Assembly (NCBI RefSeq): GCF_008370255.1
Contig: NZ_SEUI01000002.1
Coordinates: 320,266 to 384,265 of the forward strand
Origin: Pseudoalteromonas sp. FUC4
GTDB taxonomy: Bacteria > Pseudomonadota > Gammaproteobacteria > Enterobacterales > Alteromonadaceae
Reading direction: 5' to 3'
DNA: 64,000 bases
Part shown: positions 8,060 to 16,393 of the stretch, piece after piece
Layout: the number at the start of each line of letters is the position of its first letter
How positions within the stretch are numbered: position 1 is the stretch's first letter
Notes under the pieces: model-generated
Database searches by the model: none
What the model was told of the DNA's origin: nothing
What the model saw: the letters and a program-made list of their open reading frames with translations, nothing else
Made by a program: the position numbers and the translations under genes

Positions 8060-9454
8060 TCACACCTTAAATGCAGCAAGTGCACGTTCTCGTGCCGCTT
8101 TATGATCAACTATTGCTGGCCAGTAACATTCCTTATCTTTGCCTGTTGCTGCTAAGTAAGTGTGTGGAAAATGAATGTGTTTATCTGGCACGTTTTCAAG
8201 CTCTGGCAAATACTTACGGATAAACTTGCCCGTTGGATCAAAGCGCTCGCTTTGTCTGATAGGATTAAAAACTCTAAAATAAGGCTGAGCATCACAGCCC
8301 GTACTTGCAGCCCACTGCCAACCACCATTATTTGAGGCTAAATCGCCATCAATTAAGTGCTGCATAAAAAAGCGTTCACCTTCACGCCAGTCTATTAATA
8401 AATGCTTAGTTAAAAAACTTGCAACCACCATTCGTAAACGATTATGCATCCAACCGGTTTGCTTTAGTTGTAGCATTGCAGCATCCACTAACGGGTAACC
8501 TGTACGCCCTTCGCACCATGCTTTAAAATCGCTTTCGCTTTTACGCCACACCACCGCGTTATACTTTTCGTTAAAGTTATCGCCGCGCGAAAGCTTCGGA
8601 AATTCAGCAATTAAATGCCTGTAAAATTCGCGCCAAACAAGTTCGTTAATCCACGTAAACGTTTTACTTTTTGATGTAGTTAAAATATCAGGGTAACGCT
8701 GCTGAATATTAATAAGCAGTTGCTTTGTACTTACAATACCAAGAGCTAAATACGGGCTTAAACCCGATGTGCCTTTTACACTAGGAATATCACGCTGGTC
8801 GTCGTAACTTGTAAGTTTGTCGCATATAAAATTATCAACTACGGTAGAGAGTGTTTCGTCATCAACCGGCCACTTATCTGAGCACCCATCACTTTTTAGT
8901 AAATCACTCTCGTCAAACTTAACAGGGTCAGAAGTTAAAGGCCATTGTGGCAAACCAAAGTGTGTATCTTGATACTGCTTTAACCATGCACGTTTAAAGG
9001 GAGTAAACACTTTATACATTTCATTACTTTGATTTTTGACAGAGCCTGCAGGCGCAATTAAATCGCCTTCGTACAAGGTAAAAGTAATAGAAAGCTCATC
9101 GCATTCATGCAAAATTGCTTTATCGCGGTTTACTTCATTAAGCTCATATTCTGTATTAGCAATTACGTGTTTTACATCGTTTGCTTTACAAAAGTTAATA
9201 AGCTCGCGCGTACAATCACAAAAGCTAGGCGCTTCAATAATATGTAAAGTAATACCATAATCAGCAAGTTGTGATTGAAGATAGGTAACTCGGCGCTTGA
9301 GTAGGTCAATCTGAATAGGCGCTGCTTGGTGCTGCTGCCACTGCTTTTCAGACACAAAAAAAATGGCGTGTTTAGCGCCATTATTTAGCGCTTGAATTAA
9401 CGCTTCGTTAGAAAAAAGGCGCAAATCACGCCTAAACCAAAATAATGTATCCAT
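8060..9454 (-). CDS. phrB: Deoxyribodipyrimidine photo-lyase (class I CPD photolyase)
   Basis: Blue-light enzyme that splits cyclobutane pyrimidine dimers in DNA. 464 residues. The N-terminal antenna domain opens LFWFRRDLRLFSNEAL; the C-terminal FAD domain contains WREFYRHL, GRTGYPLVDAAMLQLKQTGWMHNR, and DGDLASNNGGWQWAASTGCDAQPYFRVFNP, which include the FAD-binding and dimer-pocket residues of CPD photolyases. Its ATG overlaps the TAA of the DUF523/DUF1722 gene. The ybgA-phr pairing also occurs in Escherichia coli. Membership of the sigma-ChrR operon places DNA light repair under the same control as membrane lipid enzymes. Confidence 0.95.
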   Translation of the reverse strand: MDTLFWFRRDLRLFSNEALIQALNNGAKHAIFFVSEKQWQQHQAAPIQIDLLKRRVTYLQSQLADYGITLHIIEAPSFCDCTRELINFCKANDVKHVIANTEYELNEVNRDKAILHECDELSITFTLYEGDLIAPAGSVKNQSNEMYKVFTPFKRAWLKQYQDTHFGLPQWPLTSDPVKFDESDLLKSDGCSDKWPVDDETLSTVVDNFICDKLTSYDDQRDIPSVKGTSGLSPYLALGIVSTKQLLINIQQRYPDILTTSKSKTFTWINELVWREFYRHLIAEFPKLSRGDNFNEKYNAVVWRKSESDFKAWCEGRTGYPLVDAAMLQLKQTGWMHNRLRMVVASFLTKHLLIDWREGERFFMQHLIDGDLASNNGGWQWAASTGCDAQPYFRVFNPIRQSERFDPTGKFIRKYLPELENVPDKHIHFPHTYLAATGKDKECYWPAIVDHKAARERALAAFKV

Positions 9455-10407
9455 TAAATACCAAATCGTAGTTTTAAATCGTGAGGGTATGGGTTAAAAA
9501 ATACTTGTTTTTCAAGGTACTCATTTGGATGAACTTTCAAATGATGTTTTAACAAGGTGAGTGGTACATATAATGGCACCAATCCTTCGCGGTATTCGTC
9601 TATGGCATCACGAAGTTCTTGTTTTTCAACCTTCGATAAATCATTTTTAAAGTAGCCTTGTAAATGCATTAGGGTATTGCAATTATTTCTGCGAGAAGCT
9701 GGCTTTTTCAGCCCCGTCATCAAACCTAAAATATATTCATCAGCAACTGCATTTATATCGTCACCTACAAACGTTCCAAGCAGGTTACCCAAATCACGAT
9801 AAGCTTGGTAATTGTGAGCCATCAACAAGTACTTATACTGTGAATGAAATTGAGTAAGCTTATGAACCGTTAGCGGTTCTTGTACTAACTTTTGCCAATT
9901 TTTAAATACGTAAATTCTCATTACAAAATTTTCACGTAAATGCATGTCATTTAAGCGACCGTTTTCTTCACATGGCAATAATGGGTTGTGTTTCATTATT
10001 TGCTCAGCAAAAAAACCAACGCCTTCAGAGGTATTACCCGTACCTGCTTCGTTGTATATTTTAATGCGCTCCATGCCACAGCTTGGACTTTTTGCGCAAA
10101 ATACAAACCCGCTCAACTCTTTAGCCTGTTCTGTTGCAACTTTTTTACCATACTCGGTAAGTTGTTCACCTACATCTCCAGTACCATCTGGGCGACATAC
10201 TTTAATAGTATCTCCCACTTTAACTTGGCGAATAGTTGGACGAGGTATTGGTAAACCTACCGCTACCTCCGGACAAAACCGTGTGTATTCAACGTGTTTA
10301 CCTAACTCATCCATACAGAAATTTGACTTTTTATGTCCTGTGTCAAATCTAACTTTTTCGCCTGCTAAGCAGGCGCTTATACCTATTTTTATTATATCTG
10401 TGTGCAT
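9454..10407 (-). CDS. DUF523 and DUF1722 domain protein (YbgA-like fusion)
   Basis: 317 residues with two domains. Residues 1-150 are DUF523 (GISACLAGEKVRFDTGHK, FCPEVAVGLPIPRPTIRQV, FCAKSPSCGMERIKIY), rich in conserved cysteines that suggest metal or Fe-S binding. Residues 160-310 are DUF1722, the YbgA domain (HKLTQFHSQYKYLLMAHNYQAYRDLG...). The role is unknown; YbgA-domain genes are conserved beside photolyase genes in enterobacteria and vibrios, suggesting a function linked to photoreactivation or light response. It lies eight bases after chrR and overlaps phrB. Confidence 0.88.
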   Translation of the reverse strand: MHTDIIKIGISACLAGEKVRFDTGHKKSNFCMDELGKHVEYTRFCPEVAVGLPIPRPTIRQVKVGDTIKVCRPDGTGDVGEQLTEYGKKVATEQAKELSGFVFCAKSPSCGMERIKIYNEAGTGNTSEGVGFFAEQIMKHNPLLPCEENGRLNDMHLRENFVMRIYVFKNWQKLVQEPLTVHKLTQFHSQYKYLLMAHNYQAYRDLGNLLGTFVGDDINAVADEYILGLMTGLKKPASRRNNCNTLMHLQGYFKNDLSKVEKQELRDAIDEYREGLVPLYVPLTLLKHHLKVHPNEYLEKQVFFNPYPHDLKLRFGI

Positions 10408-10415
10408 AAATTCTC

Positions 10416-11087
10416 TTAGTAAATCAAATTACCTATTGGATTTAGTAACTTGCTGAAGCCCTTATTAAAATGTAGCGCACTACTGACAACTGTAAAGCAC
10501 AAACAGCCATCTTTTGTTAAAGGAGTATGTTGGTGGCTACCGTCATGCCATATAAAGTCACCTGGTACGTAACTACCATCTTCATCAGTAAACTCGCCAT
10601 CAAGGAGTAAAGTAACTTCAAAGCCAGTATGCGTATGCTCTGGTATTTCGCCGCCAGCATCAATATGTAACAAGCTAGAGCGTAATGGGCCATCATCAAG
10701 TGCAACACGAGATCTCGCAAGCTTACCTACTTGGGTAAATTTACTGTGAGAAATACGCGTTAGCGCACGTGGAAGCTGATAGTTATGCTCATTAACTTTA
10801 ATAGAAACAGGTTCTACTTCATAAACCTCGTCGATAGAATCATCAGACGTGATCATATCAAGCACATTCAATTCAAATTCTTCAAGTAACTCAGCTTGAG
10901 GTTGCTCGTGTTGCGCTGGCTCTTCGCTGAATAATGCGTTTGCATTGCTTGCCTCAATTTTAGCTACTTTAGCTTGGCACACAGGGCACATATCTACATG
11001 TATAGAAACGGCTAAACTCAATGATGTAGCAAGTGATGCATCGCAATACTGTGTCAGTAAAGTTTCACTCGGGTGATGTTTAATCAT
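10416..11087 (-). CDS. chrR: ChrR family anti-sigma factor with cupin domain
   Basis: 223-residue zinc-binding anti-sigma factor that holds the adjacent ECF sigma inactive until singlet oxygen or a related oxidant destroys the complex. The N-terminal ZAS domain has His5, His30, Cys34 and Cys37 (HVDMCPVC), and the C-terminal cupin has His151, His153, Glu157 and His187. These sites correspond one by one to the zinc ligands described in Rhodobacter ChrR (offset -1 in the first domain, +10 in the second). The longest frame starts at 11105, but the ATG at 11087 has GGGAGA just upstream and gives the family start MIKHHPSETLL. It overlaps the sigma gene by eight bases. Confidence 0.93.
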   Translation of the reverse strand: MIKHHPSETLLTQYCDASLATSLSLAVSIHVDMCPVCQAKVAKIEASNANALFSEEPAQHEQPQAELLEEFELNVLDMITSDDSIDEVYEVEPVSIKVNEHNYQLPRALTRISHSKFTQVGKLARSRVALDDGPLRSSLLHIDAGGEIPEHTHTGFEVTLLLDGEFTDEDGSYVPGDFIWHDGSHQHTPLTKDGCLCFTVVSSALHFNKGFSKLLNPIGNLIY

Positions 11088-11703
11088 GCTGATCTCCCAT
11101 TTCATTACGTAATTTTTGCAAGGCTAAACGTAATCGTGATTTTACCGTGCCTACTGGAATATTAAGTTGATGTGCAAGTTGCTCTTGCGACATATCTTGA
11201 AAATAAACGCCTCTTACCACTTCGCGTTGAGCAATAGGTAATTTGTCTAAATAACGTTTAATTTGTTTATCTTCTAAATGATCACTGTATTCGTGATGTG
11301 TATCTTGTGATTCGTTTAATAATGGCCAAATATCTTCGCTTATATTTTCTTCTTTATTACTTTTCATTTTACGAAGCATATCGAATGAAGCATTACGCAT
11401 AACGGTATAAACCCACGTAGTAGCCGCACCTTTATCACTGTGATACAAATGTGCTTTTCGCCAAACAGATGTTAATGTCTCTTGCACAAGTTCCATTGCT
11501 TGAGCTTCAACACCAAATTGCTTAATTCCGAAGCGTTTAATTTTTGGCGCAAAGTATTCAAATAAATAAGAAAATGCTTTTTTATCGCGTGACTGTGCAA
11601 CATCTATAAGCGCTTGCATGAGTTCTTTACTCGGCGTTTCTGGCATGGCAGTGTACTTACCTGTATTAGGTTCACAACGTGGTGACTGTTGTTGACTTAC
11701 CAT
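11080..11703 (-). CDS. rpoE: ECF RNA polymerase sigma factor, RpoE/ChrR-partner type
   Basis: 207-residue extracytoplasmic-function sigma factor, of the group that pairs with ChrR. Region 2 is visible around AFSYLFEYFAPKIKRF...QAMELVQETLTSVWRKAHLY...TWVYTVMRNASFDMLRK and region 4 around LPIAQREVVRGVYFQDMSQEQLAHQLNIPVGTVKSRLRLALQKLR. It is the first gene of the 12-gene operon ending at 2071 and is overlapped by chrR. An ATG at 11646 (residue 20) could be the true start, since the first 19 residues are not family-like and the upstream ribosome binding site is weak. A TGATCC element upstream suggests that it transcribes its own operon. Confidence 0.92.
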   Translation of the reverse strand: MVSQQQSPRCEPNTGKYTAMPETPSKELMQALIDVAQSRDKKAFSYLFEYFAPKIKRFGIKQFGVEAQAMELVQETLTSVWRKAHLYHSDKGAATTWVYTVMRNASFDMLRKMKSNKEENISEDIWPLLNESQDTHHEYSDHLEDKQIKRYLDKLPIAQREVVRGVYFQDMSQEQLAHQLNIPVGTVKSRLRLALQKLRNEMGDQHD

Positions 11704-11735
11704 AATAATTTATCCCGTTATTGCTTTTGTATTAA

Positions 11736-11765
11736 GTAATACGGGCAATAATTAATTTAGGATCA
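11736..11765 (-). promoter_or_regulatory. Candidate ECF sigma (ChrR-controlled) promoter of the rpoE operon
   Basis: Read on the minus strand, TGATCC (11765-11760), an 18-base spacer and TATTAC (11741-11736) lie just ahead of the sigma gene. TGATCC is the -35 element known for Rhodobacter RpoE of the ChrR system. The -10 match is weaker. Autoregulation is therefore inferred. Confidence 0.5.
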
Positions 11766-11771
11766 TAAAAT

Positions 11772-12350
11772 TTAGGCAAATTCGTTATTAATCACAGTAT
11801 GGAGGAAATTCAGTAAGTTATCAAAGTTCGTTTCAAACGCAAGTTGCTGCTTTTTCTCAATAGAAATGGGTAGGAGCTCAAGCCAACGGGCTGCAATCCA
11901 AGGCAGTTTGTCAAAGTGAGTTTTTTTGTACAGTAAATTAAGTTCCGGGTTACTTTCAAACACGTTTAAAAGCGCATCATGCAATAAGTCATGTTCGCCA
12001 ACTGAATTGTTAGAATCCTTATACCAATAAGGCGTATTACAAGGCGACACTAAGCCATGTCGCAGCTCATCCTCGTCTTGATAGACATCATTTATCTGAA
12101 CGCTTTGAGAGGCAAACACATCGATTAATAATACATCGTTGTCGTCTTGGTCAAAATCAATAATATCAACAAGGCAACCTTGCGCGCTTATATTAAATGG
12201 CGTGTCGTGCTCAAATGTACAAAGTACAAACCCTGTATTGTTTTTTAATGCGGTTTTAACCATATTTAAATAGCGAGGCTCAAATATGCGTAATCGCGTA
12301 TAGCCTTCAGGTAATATAAAAATGGGTAATGGAAAAATCGCACGTTTCAT
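11772..12350 (-). CDS. LON peptidase substrate-binding-domain protein
   Basis: 192-residue stand-alone Lon N-terminal domain (PUA-like): FPLPIFILPEGYTRLRIFEPRYLNMV is the typical opening, followed by GFVLCTFEHDT and LVDIIDFDQDD. There is no ATPase or protease part. Such proteins probably bind peptides or unfolded proteins; their function is not established. The longest frame starts with a TTG at 12368; the ATG at 12350 gives MKRAIFPLPIFILPEG, with AGAAG upstream, and is preferred. It lies head to tail with the rpoE operon, 68 bases away, so it may be a companion gene. A TGATCG-N18-TAAATA element lies upstream. Confidence 0.85.
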   Translation of the reverse strand: MKRAIFPLPIFILPEGYTRLRIFEPRYLNMVKTALKNNTGFVLCTFEHDTPFNISAQGCLVDIIDFDQDDNDVLLIDVFASQSVQINDVYQDEDELRHGLVSPCNTPYWYKDSNNSVGEHDLLHDALLNVFESNPELNLLYKKTHFDKLPWIAARWLELLPISIEKKQQLAFETNFDNLLNFLHTVINNEFA

Positions 12351-12380
12351 AAAGTCTACTTCTTTCAAACATTCTGCCTT

Positions 12381-12410
12381 TATTTACGTGCGCTTTTGCT
12401 AAGTCGATCA
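12381..12410 (-). promoter_or_regulatory. Possible second ECF sigma promoter ahead of the LON-domain gene
   Basis: On the minus strand TGATCG (12410-12405), exactly 18 bases, then TAAATA (12386-12381), 31 bases before the LON-domain ATG. Five of six -35 bases match the TGATCC element upstream of rpoE and the spacing is the same. A chance match is possible. Confidence 0.3.
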
Positions 12411-12450
12411 GCTTTGTACGAATCGAATTAATTACCAGCTATATAATTGG

Positions 12451-12564
12451 CTAAAGATTAAACCAACCTCCCATAGCTTTAAACACTTGAACCGAGTAGT
12501 AAGCGCTAATCATGCTGACTACGGGTGCTAACATTAATGCAAATAATCCAAGTTCACTGCTCAT
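12451..12564 (-). CDS. Small 37-residue single-pass membrane protein
   Basis: A short gene reading MSSELGLFALMLAPVVSM, then ISAYYSVQVFKAMGGWFNL, with TAG at 12453-12451. Most of the peptide is one hydrophobic segment (about residues 5-30) with a polar N-terminus, so an inner-membrane micropeptide is likely. AAAGGA lies about nine bases upstream of the ATG, a good ribosome binding site. It follows the 90-residue secreted protein gene by 21 bases in the same direction, so the two are probably co-transcribed. I recognise no family. Confidence 0.6.
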   Translation of the reverse strand: MSSELGLFALMLAPVVSMISAYYSVQVFKAMGGWFNL

Positions 12565-12585
12565 CGTTTTAATCCTTTAAATAAT

Positions 12586-12858
12586 TTATTTTGCGTTTTT
12601 AATACTAGTGTCAGTATTTTTAAGCGTTGTGCTATCTGTTAAAACGGGCTCATCTAATAAACCCTCTAAAACAGTTTTAGCATCAAAATAAAGCGTTTCC
12701 TTTAGTGATTTTTCAAGCTCAATTGTGGTTTGCTTTACGTAGCTTGTTACACTTTGAGTTAATATATCAGTTACATCTAGGTCCACTTCTGTTGCGTGTA
12801 CTTGCGCAGAACCTAATACTAATAAACTTGCCATAGCGATTTTAATTGAATGTTTCAT
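12586..12858 (-). CDS. Small exported protein of unknown function
   Basis: 90 residues with a clear Sec signal peptide: MKHSIKIAMASLLVLGSAQVHA, cleavage expected after VHA (residue 22). The 68-residue mature part is acidic at its start (TEVDLDVTDIL), predicted helical (LTQSVTSYVKQTTIELEKSLKETL), and has a threonine/asparagine-rich tail. No cysteines and no recognised domain. AAGGAA is placed correctly before the ATG. It is followed by the 37-residue membrane peptide gene. Function unknown; the pairing of a small secreted helical protein with a membrane peptide may point to an envelope complex. Confidence 0.75.
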   Translation of the reverse strand: MKHSIKIAMASLLVLGSAQVHATEVDLDVTDILTQSVTSYVKQTTIELEKSLKETLYFDAKTVLEGLLDEPVLTDSTTLKNTDTSIKNAK

Positions 12859-13156
12859 AATGGTATTCCTTGTTTGTGTATTGTTTAGACGTAGTTATAT
12901 ACTCAAGGGTTGTGCCAACATAGAAATAAACCGTAAGTAACTGTAATTAAAAAACTTTACACACATCACTTTACTTTAATAAATTCATACCTTGTTAATT
13001 TAACCATTTAATTTAATTTTTTGACTATTTTTTAGTTAATAAATAAAAGGGTTTAAATGTATTAATACCGTCACACTAAATACATTTAGCGTTTATAAAA
13101 ACGTCATATCCACCCGCTAAAGTGCACACCACTATAAATAATTCAAAAAGTGCAGT
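12859..13156. other. Divergent intergenic region between the small exported protein and phoD
   Basis: A/T-rich and without an open frame of note. It must hold two divergent promoters. ACGTCA-like motifs near 13066 and 13102 recall fragments of a Pho box, but spacing and sequence do not fit the consensus, so I do not call one. Confidence 0.5.
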
Positions 13157-14848
13157 ATGACCCTTTCATCACGTCGAAATTTTTTAAAAACCTCAGCAGC
13201 AAGTATATTTACCGTAGCAGTATCGAGTGCCATTACAGGTTGTGCTCAAACACTAGTAAACAAACCTCTATCGGCTATTGAATTTAAACACGGTGTAGCT
13301 AGTGGCGATCCGCTCAGTAATGCTTTAATAATTTGGACACGTGCAACCACTGCTCAATCAAATTTTGAAGTTACTGTTGCCTGGGAGCTGGCAAGTGATT
13401 CTCAATTTAAAAACATCATTCGCAGCGGGCGCGAACAAACAGATAAAAGCCGAGACTTTACAATAAAAATAGATGTGCAAGAACTTGCTCCAAACACAGA
13501 GTACTTTTATCGTTTTATGGGTTTGAATACACAAAGCCCAATTGGCCGTGCTAAAACACTACCAATAAACAATGTTGAACAAATAAAAATGGCTGTTGTG
13601 TCGTGCTCAAACTACCCTGCTGGGTACTTTAATGCCTACACTGATGCCGCCAAGCAAAAAGATTTAGATGTAGTACTGCACTTGGGAGATTACATTTACG
13701 AATACCCAATGGGCGGATACGCTACCGAAAATGCTGAAAAAATTGGCCGCCAATTAGCAGCCGATAACAGCGGTGAAATTATTACCCTTAGCGACTATCG
13801 TAAGCGCTATGCCATTTACAGAACAGACCAAGGCCTTCAAGCACTTCACGCTGCAGCGCCTTTTATCGCAATATGGGATGATCACGAAGTTACTAACGAT
13901 ACCTATAAAAGTGGTGCTGAAAATCATACCCCTGATGAAGGTGACTTTTTTAAGCGCCGTGCAGCAGCTATTCAAGCCTATTACGAATGGCTACCAATTA
14001 GACCGCCTATGGGCGAACAAAGCCCGCAAATATACCGCACCTTCGATTTTGGTAATTTAATAAGCTTACACATGCTAGATACTCGCGTAATAGCGCGCGA
14101 TAAACAACTTGCCTACAGCGACTATAAAAACCTAGAGACCAAACAAATGGATGTTGCGCGCTTTGCCAGTGATTTAAATAATCCAAAAAGGCAGTTACTA
14201 GGTAACACACAACTAAACTGGCTCACGAGTGCAATAACTGAGTCAAATGCAAAGTGGCAAATATTAGGCCAGCAAGTATTAATGACTAAAATGTGGCTAC
14301 CTACTGAAATATTCTCGCAATCCGATCGCACTAAAATACCTCAGGTATTAAAAGAGCTTGTTGCCATTAAAAAAGCCGTATTAGCAAATAAAGCGGTAAC
14401 GCCCGCGCAACTCGCACGCGTAAATACTTTAATGCCTTACAATTTAGATGCATGGGATGGTTACCCAAGCGAGCGCGAAGCATTATACAAAAGCATTACC
14501 GCATTAAATAAAAAATTAGTCGTGGTTGCAGGTGATACGCACAATGCGTGGCATGGCACATTAAAAAATGCACAAGGCGAAAGCGTAGGAGTAGAGTTTG
14601 CAACGCCTGGCGTTACATCCCCGGGTATGAAGCATTATTTAGCGCTTAATACAGCACAAGCAAAGCAAATGGCAGACTCGCTTTCATTGTTAATAAACGA
14701 TTTAAACTATTGTGACTTATCGCACCGTGGGTATATGTTACTGACTATTACTAAAGAGCAAATTACTACTGATTGGCGTTATATAGATAATATAAACTCC
14801 CCAAGCTACAACATCACTGATCAACACCAAAGTGTTTATAAAGGCTAA
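13157..14848 (+). CDS. phoD: Alkaline phosphatase D family protein, Tat-exported
   Basis: 563-residue PhoD-type phosphodiesterase/phosphomonoesterase that frees phosphate from organic phosphorus outside the cytoplasm. The N-terminus carries a twin-arginine signal (SSRRNFLKTSAAS), followed by a hydrophobic stretch and a possible lipobox (ITGC, Cys29). The N-terminal Fn3-like domain (EFKHGVASGDPLSNALIIWTR) precedes the metallophosphatase core: VVSCSNYPAGYFNAY, HLGDYIYEY, WDDHEVTND and AGDTHNAWHG supply the metal ligands. Fe3+/Ca2+ cofactors are known for the family. It is a single-gene unit with its own terminator. Confidence 0.92.
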   Translation: MTLSSRRNFLKTSAASIFTVAVSSAITGCAQTLVNKPLSAIEFKHGVASGDPLSNALIIWTRATTAQSNFEVTVAWELASDSQFKNIIRSGREQTDKSRDFTIKIDVQELAPNTEYFYRFMGLNTQSPIGRAKTLPINNVEQIKMAVVSCSNYPAGYFNAYTDAAKQKDLDVVLHLGDYIYEYPMGGYATENAEKIGRQLAADNSGEIITLSDYRKRYAIYRTDQGLQALHAAAPFIAIWDDHEVTNDTYKSGAENHTPDEGDFFKRRAAAIQAYYEWLPIRPPMGEQSPQIYRTFDFGNLISLHMLDTRVIARDKQLAYSDYKNLETKQMDVARFASDLNNPKRQLLGNTQLNWLTSAITESNAKWQILGQQVLMTKMWLPTEIFSQSDRTKIPQVLKELVAIKKAVLANKAVTPAQLARVNTLMPYNLDAWDGYPSEREALYKSITALNKKLVVVAGDTHNAWHGTLKNAQGESVGVEFATPGVTSPGMKHYLALNTAQAKQMADSLSLLINDLNYCDLSHRGYMLLTITKEQITTDWRYIDNINSPSYNITDQHQSVYKG

Positions 14849-14858
14849 TACTTTTAAA

Positions 14859-14887
14859 AAGAAGGTAAAAACATTATTTACCTTCTT
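14859..14887. terminator. Terminator between phoD and cel5G
   Basis: AAGAAGGTAAA (14859-14869) pairs perfectly with TTTACCTTCTT (14877-14887) over a seven-base loop. It sits between convergent genes and can serve both; the flanking T-rich tails are moderate. Confidence 0.75.
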
Positions 14888-14908
14888 CGTTTATTTTATT
14901 AAACGCGC

Positions 14909-16393
14909 TTAATTACAACTATAGATAAGCGTCCACGAAGCATCACTTCCTGGAATACTGTTTGTATACCAATTTGCGCTATACGCATTGCCTTGATATT
15001 GCATTTTATCGTCGGTGTTATTATGAGTAAATGGACCGCCTGCGTAATCCTTGTTCACCCAGTTAGGATATGCATTAATACCGTTACAATCTGTTGAACT
15101 TACAACACTGCATCCGTTTGTATCAACACTTGTACCAGCGGGTGTATCTGGGCACTGATCAATATCATCATTCACTCCATCGTTATCCGCATCGCTTTGT
15201 GGTTCAACAACTTCAACAACGCATCCTACATTATTAACAGTCTCACCTGCAGGTGTATTAGGGCATTGATCAGCACTATCGCTAATACCATCGCCATCGC
15301 TGTCAGTTACCGCACAGCCAATACTGTCAACCGTTGTCCCTGCAGGAGTGTTATTACATTGATCAAGGCTGTCACTTACGCCATCCCCATCGCTATCTAA
15401 ATCAACATTGCTACTACCACCACCCCAACCTTGAATGATCTCTTTAACTTTGGTGCCTGACGATGTTAGTGAATTCCAACTACCGCCAGGAGTAAATAAC
15501 GATGCACCTTCGTTTTTGTCGTTTAAAGCCCAGTTAGCGTGGCTAATATTGTTTGTTTTAAAAAATGCCATCCATGCATCGGTTTCATTAACATTAACAC
15601 CACCATTACCATCAGCATTAACCGTTCCCCACTCTGTGGCAAACAAAGCAATACCGTTATCGAGTGCTGTTTGTGCTTTATTTCGATACGATTGACCATG
15701 CGTGCCAGCATAAAAATGCAGAGTGTAAGCAATATTGGCGCGATCAATTGGGTTTTGTGATGCTACATCAACATCTTGCGACCACGTAGGCGTTCCAACC
15801 ACAATTAAGTTATCAGGGTCGATTGCTCTGATTTTATCAATAACTGTTTCTGAATAAGGTTTAATATCGTTAACCCACGAGATTTGTAACGGCTCGTTAT
15901 AAATTTCATAAATAACATTGTCGTACTGCCCATATTTGGTAGCTACGTCTTCAAAAAAGCGAACTGCAGTTGCTTGATCGGTATGTGCTTCATGGCTATG
16001 AAAATCAATAATAACGTACATATCCTCACTAATAGCTGCGTTTACAACAGTATCAAGACGGCTCATGTTGCCCTCCCAATCAAAGTTCAAACTACCACCA
16101 GTGCTCGTACCATGGCCAATAGCTGCACGGATTAATGTTGCATTAAATTCAGTTTTTGCCTTTGCTACTGTTTCTGCTGTATAAAATTTTTCAGCGCCCC
16201 ACCCCGTATTACTCCAAAATAGGCTAGGTCCTGCAAAGCTTGTATTTTCTCCACCTGCAAGAATTTGATTCCCACTCACCGTTAACTTCTCAACAGCGGC
16301 ATTAGCCATTGTTGAGCATCCTAATAATAAAGCTAACGATAAGCTCGCCACTTTAAAATCCTTTCTTTCGTGATTATTTGAACTGTTATTCAT
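14909..16393 (-). CDS. celG: Secreted GH5 cellulase with thrombospondin type 3 repeats and CBM5
   Basis: Endo-beta-1,4-glucanase, 494 residues. A Sec signal runs to ANA-32, giving the mature start AVEKLTV. The GH5 catalytic domain spans about 33-325 with acid/base Glu167 (IYNEP) and nucleophile Glu254 (ATEWG), that is mature positions 135 and 222 as in the cold-active Cel5G of Pseudoalteromonas haloplanktis. A linker of three thrombospondin type 3 repeats (331-360, 363-391, 401-428; DSDGDG... with paired cysteines) is followed by a cellulose-binding CBM5 (436-494) rich in Trp/Tyr. Same length and domain order as Cel5G, so an ortholog is very likely. Single-gene unit. Confidence 0.95.
   Translation of the reverse strand: MNNSSNNHERKDFKVASLSLALLLGCSTMANAAVEKLTVSGNQILAGGENTSFAGPSLFWSNTGWGAEKFYTAETVAKAKTEFNATLIRAAIGHGTSTGGSLNFDWEGNMSRLDTVVNAAISEDMYVIIDFHSHEAHTDQATAVRFFEDVATKYGQYDNVIYEIYNEPLQISWVNDIKPYSETVIDKIRAIDPDNLIVVGTPTWSQDVDVASQNPIDRANIAYTLHFYAGTHGQSYRNKAQTALDNGIALFATEWGTVNADGNGGVNVNETDAWMAFFKTNNISHANWALNDKNEGASLFTPGGSWNSLTSSGTKVKEIIQGWGGGSSNVDLDSDGDGVSDSLDQCNNTPAGTTVDSIGCAVTDSDGDGISDSADQCPNTPAGETVNNVGCVVEVVEPQSDADNDGVNDDIDQCPDTPAGTSVDTNGCSVVSSTDCNGINAYPNWVNKDYAGGPFTHNNTDDKMQYQGNAYSANWYTNSIPGSDASWTLIYSCN

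Noticed and set aside
9944..10456. 170-codon plus-strand frame
   Set aside because: It lies antisense over the strongly supported DUF523/DUF1722 gene; cysteine- and serine-rich shadow translation.
12859..13156. Possible Pho box before phoD
   Set aside because: Only partial CGTCA motifs with wrong spacing; not enough for a call.
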